Of a stretch of DNA of 64,000 bases, positions 61,350-64,000 are shown piece after piece. The notes under the pieces are model-generated. The model was given only the letters and a program-made list of their open reading frames with translations, was not told where the DNA came from and made no database searches. The first letter of the stretch is position 1. Every line of letters begins with the position of its first letter. The DNA is from Silurus meridionalis (lineage: Eukaryota > Chordata > Actinopteri > Siluriformes > Siluridae), in contig NC_060884.1 of assembly GCF_014805685.1 (NCBI RefSeq), positions 10,199,356 to 10,263,355 on the forward strand. The letters run 5' to 3'. A program made the position numbers and the translations under genes.

Positions 61350-61560
61350 TTTCAAAATAAAGACCAGCCTTGTGCAGGTCTACAATCTTGTCCCTGACGT
61401 CCTTTGACAGCTCTTTCGTCTTGACCATAGTGGTGGAGAGGGATGAATGGAAGAGGTTGATTCTTTGAGGGTGTCTTTTGTACACATAATTAGGTTGATA
61501 TAAGGAGTTCTTTCTTAAAGGGACACGAATAATTTGGGTGTGTGGGAGTCGATCAAATAC
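61350..61560 (-). mobile_element. Tc1-like 5' end remnant
   Basis: The minus strand reads [20 protein letters not shown], start codon at 61428, almost the same N terminus as the transposase at 5130. After AGL the frame runs into unrelated AT-rich DNA, so only the element's first part is kept, with about 130 bases of leader. Confidence 0.8.
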
Positions 61561-61569
61561 CAAATAATT

Positions 61570-63110
61570 TAATTTAATATATAATAATTTTTTTTTCTTT
61601 CTGTTTTTGTTAAAATACCCCTGTCATAACGGTTCTAGACTGTTCATTTCTTTGTACGGGGGTAAAATCTAATAATTATTTACCCTGCATTCATAAAAAT
61701 GTATACATTTCACAGTCACAAGACTGATATACACATTTAATAACATCATAAGAGCATAAACTATTTTTATAATTGCTACTTTTTTTCTAATAAAATATTT
61801 CTCTGTCAGTAGGATGTAATGTAAGTTTTTTTAGAATCATTCAGATGATTAAATTGTCTTTCTTGAAAGCATCCATTTAATTCCTTCATGCTTATTTAAC
61901 TATAACTGCAATTATTGATTATAGTTTGCATAACAAAAAAACTGCCAATGGGTAAAGGTTTGTTTTATATCAGAGTAACTCAATAAAGCAATCACATCCA
62001 AGTATTCTACATAGGGAGATGTTAACTGCCCTTCTCCTTATCTCTTCCATTGGTTTTCACACACAAATTATTTTTTTCCATGCAAAAGCGCTAACACTTC
62101 TTTTTTATTAACATTTAATAAGTTGTTTTCAGCCACACTATGCACCGTGTTCGTCTCTATGTTTGTCCATTTATATTTTTACAATGAAAATATATGTGCT
62201 AAAATTAGAAATGCAGTTCCTTGTAGTTCCTTGCTGTTAATCTTTTATTGATACAGCTGCATGTATCTCTATGGCATCTAACTGTAGCCTAAATAACCAG
62301 CCAAAGTATTAGGGTAGTTTAATTATAGACCTGATTGCTATATGGACTGATGCAACTAACAATTTTTTTTTAAAGAATTGATGTCTTCAATAATGGTATT
62401 TAAAGAATGTTTGGGATTCTATCTGAGGAACAAAATGACATTTGATTCCACCTTTAAGATCATCTATGCTTTCTTACAAGCACATGTTAAAACATCACAC
62501 ATGTTTTGGTTTGGTTTAAGATTATACCAACCACCAAGGCATGGCCACCCTCTCACAAGGTCAGTCTGTGAAAAATAACAAAAATAACATTTATTTACAA
62601 AAAAAGACAAAGTTTTATGTAAAAAAAAAAACTTTGATGCTAAGGACACACATTTGAACAAATGCTATGTGGTGCATAGATATAATGCCACCTTTGCCCT
62701 TCTTGCACATGTATCCAAATATATCCATATATTTTTGCATTGCTTCAGAAGTATTTTCACAGTCTTTTAGTATATATGACTATATATTTTTAAGGGATTC
62801 CAGTTTGCAGCTGACTTTTTGACCAAGTTTACATGGTTGTGAACCACACATTTAAAAATTCATATAATCAAGCAAAAAACAATTATTTCAGACGAATTAC
62901 ACATAAAGGATTTATGCTGCCTTAAAAATCTACAGTCTACATCCAGCTGGGTAGTATCTAAATCATAAATCAACACCCAGGCATTCACTAATGTAAAGAA
63001 AATCAAAGGCTCTGTTCTGGTGTAATCACTGGCTTAATAAACTTTTAGCATCACCCTGTGAGACAATTCAATTCTATGGTCAATTACTCAGTTCTGATCT
63101 AATTATCAAA
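61570..63110. other. AT-rich intergenic DNA
   Basis: No gene or named repeat was recognised. Poly(A/T) runs occur near 61589 and 62623. Confidence 0.45.
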
Positions 63111-63115
63111 GCAAC

Positions 63116-64000
63116 AGAGGTGGGAAGTAACAAAGACTGTGACAGTGACTGTACTCAAGTAGATTTTTCTGGTATAAGTACTTTACTACACTATTTATTT
63201 TATGGACAACTTTTTTACTTTAACTCTACATTTTTACACAAATATCTGTACAAGAAGTATGGGTTAACATGAATGAGACAGAGGGAGTCAACGATGTAAA
63301 CTAACTAATTTTATTAATGCGCAATTAATGCAGTGCACATTTCTGTTTAACCATTTTTATTAAAAATATAAATAAATAAATATAAAAGAGGCTAAATTAA
63401 AACCTTCAGTGCAACACACGTTTATTCACGACTCCTTTTCTTTACTCAGATATAAAAAATGTCAATAAACATTTGTTTTACTGATGCATCAAGTCTTCAA
63501 TCAGCACCAAAATCTGCCATGATGTGCACATATGAAAATTTACCCTCTGGGGGTCGACAAACGCGCCGGCGTGTTTTTTTGGCAATTTTTCCTCATAACA
63601 CCGAAACTAACTTAAATTACTGTCTTTTTTTAATCATACAGATAAGAGCAATACATCTTTCTGCCATCTCTGTCATCTCTCTTCACAGACACATAAATAA
63701 AACACCCTGAATCTCAACAAATACTTACCTCACATACATAATAAATAGATGTATAGAAAGTTTGAAAAATCGACTTTTAAATAAACCAATTCACATCACA
63801 ATACAAATATTTTCTGTTTATGTAATCCATATGACATAATAAGACATTAATATGAATATATAAATATATATTACAATTCTAAATATTTTTGTACTACAAA
63901 GTAACTGTAATGTATTGAGGTTATAACAGAAAAAAACAAACAGACACTTAAATGTCAGCTGCTGAGATGTGCCATACATTTCCTATCTCTAGGTATCCTG
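63116..64000 (+). mobile_element. hAT-type non-autonomous element, right end off window
   Basis: It begins 'cagaggtgggaagtaacaaa', a typical hAT-type terminus, followed by 'tactcaagtagatttttctg' and 'gtataagtactttactacac'. The internal 'accctctgggggtcgacaaa' part near 63543 is CpG-containing and carries no transposase frame. The far terminus was not found before the window ends, so the right boundary is uncertain. Confidence 0.6.

Overview
This is a window of vertebrate nuclear DNA, almost certainly from a teleost fish. It holds two spliced protein-coding genes with vertebrate-type GT-AG introns, a fish-style load of Tc1/mariner, hAT, RTE, Rex1-like and tRNA-SINE repeats, very long (TA)n, (CA)n and (AAT)n arrays, and AT-rich intergenic DNA. 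The mix of SINEs and of repeats ending in a 'gctgctttgagacaat'-type tail points to an otophysan, perhaps a catfish; that is an inference from recall, not a test.

Two genes are well supported, both on the minus strand. gdf5 (growth/differentiation factor 5, a BMP-family ligand) has two coding exons, 35486-35063 and 33358-32496, giving a 428-residue precursor with a perfect seven-cysteine mature domain. sdc4 (syndecan-4) has four coding exons, 58860-58804, 53689-53489, 53356-53188 and 52897-52746, giving a 192-residue type I membrane proteoglycan core. They lie head-to-tail with about 17 kb between the sdc4 stop codon and the gdf5 start. A third, weak candidate is a two-exon minus-strand transcript at 7910-10416 with no recognised product.

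Layout: 1-9.3 kb is a pile of transposon remnants, including a complete 1.6-kb Tc1 element and a three-level nest (LINE, MITE, MITE). 9.4-10.9 kb holds a small CpG-richer unique stretch. 10.9-20.6 kb is again transposon-dominated: a mariner-type element carrying a hAT insert, then two RTE-clade LINE copies, one split by a younger dispersed repeat. 20.6-30.7 kb is AT-rich and mostly featureless, with a 30-bp minisatellite, a Rex1-like LINE end and a SINE. 30.8-32.0 kb is a nearly intact Tc1/mariner element with DD36E spacing just downstream of gdf5. 32.1-36.1 kb is gdf5. 36.1-51.3 kb is the intergenic block, with Tc1 copies, one containing a perfect 69-bp fold-back, SINEs and many microsatellites. 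51.3-59.5 kb is sdc4 with its 3' UTR and promoter. 59.5-64 kb is repeats (hAT, Tc1, SINE) and featureless DNA.

The genes do not form a pathway unit beyond being developmental and cell-surface signalling genes. About fifteen Tc1/mariner fragments of roughly eleven distinct families occur in 64 kb; none has an intact transposase.
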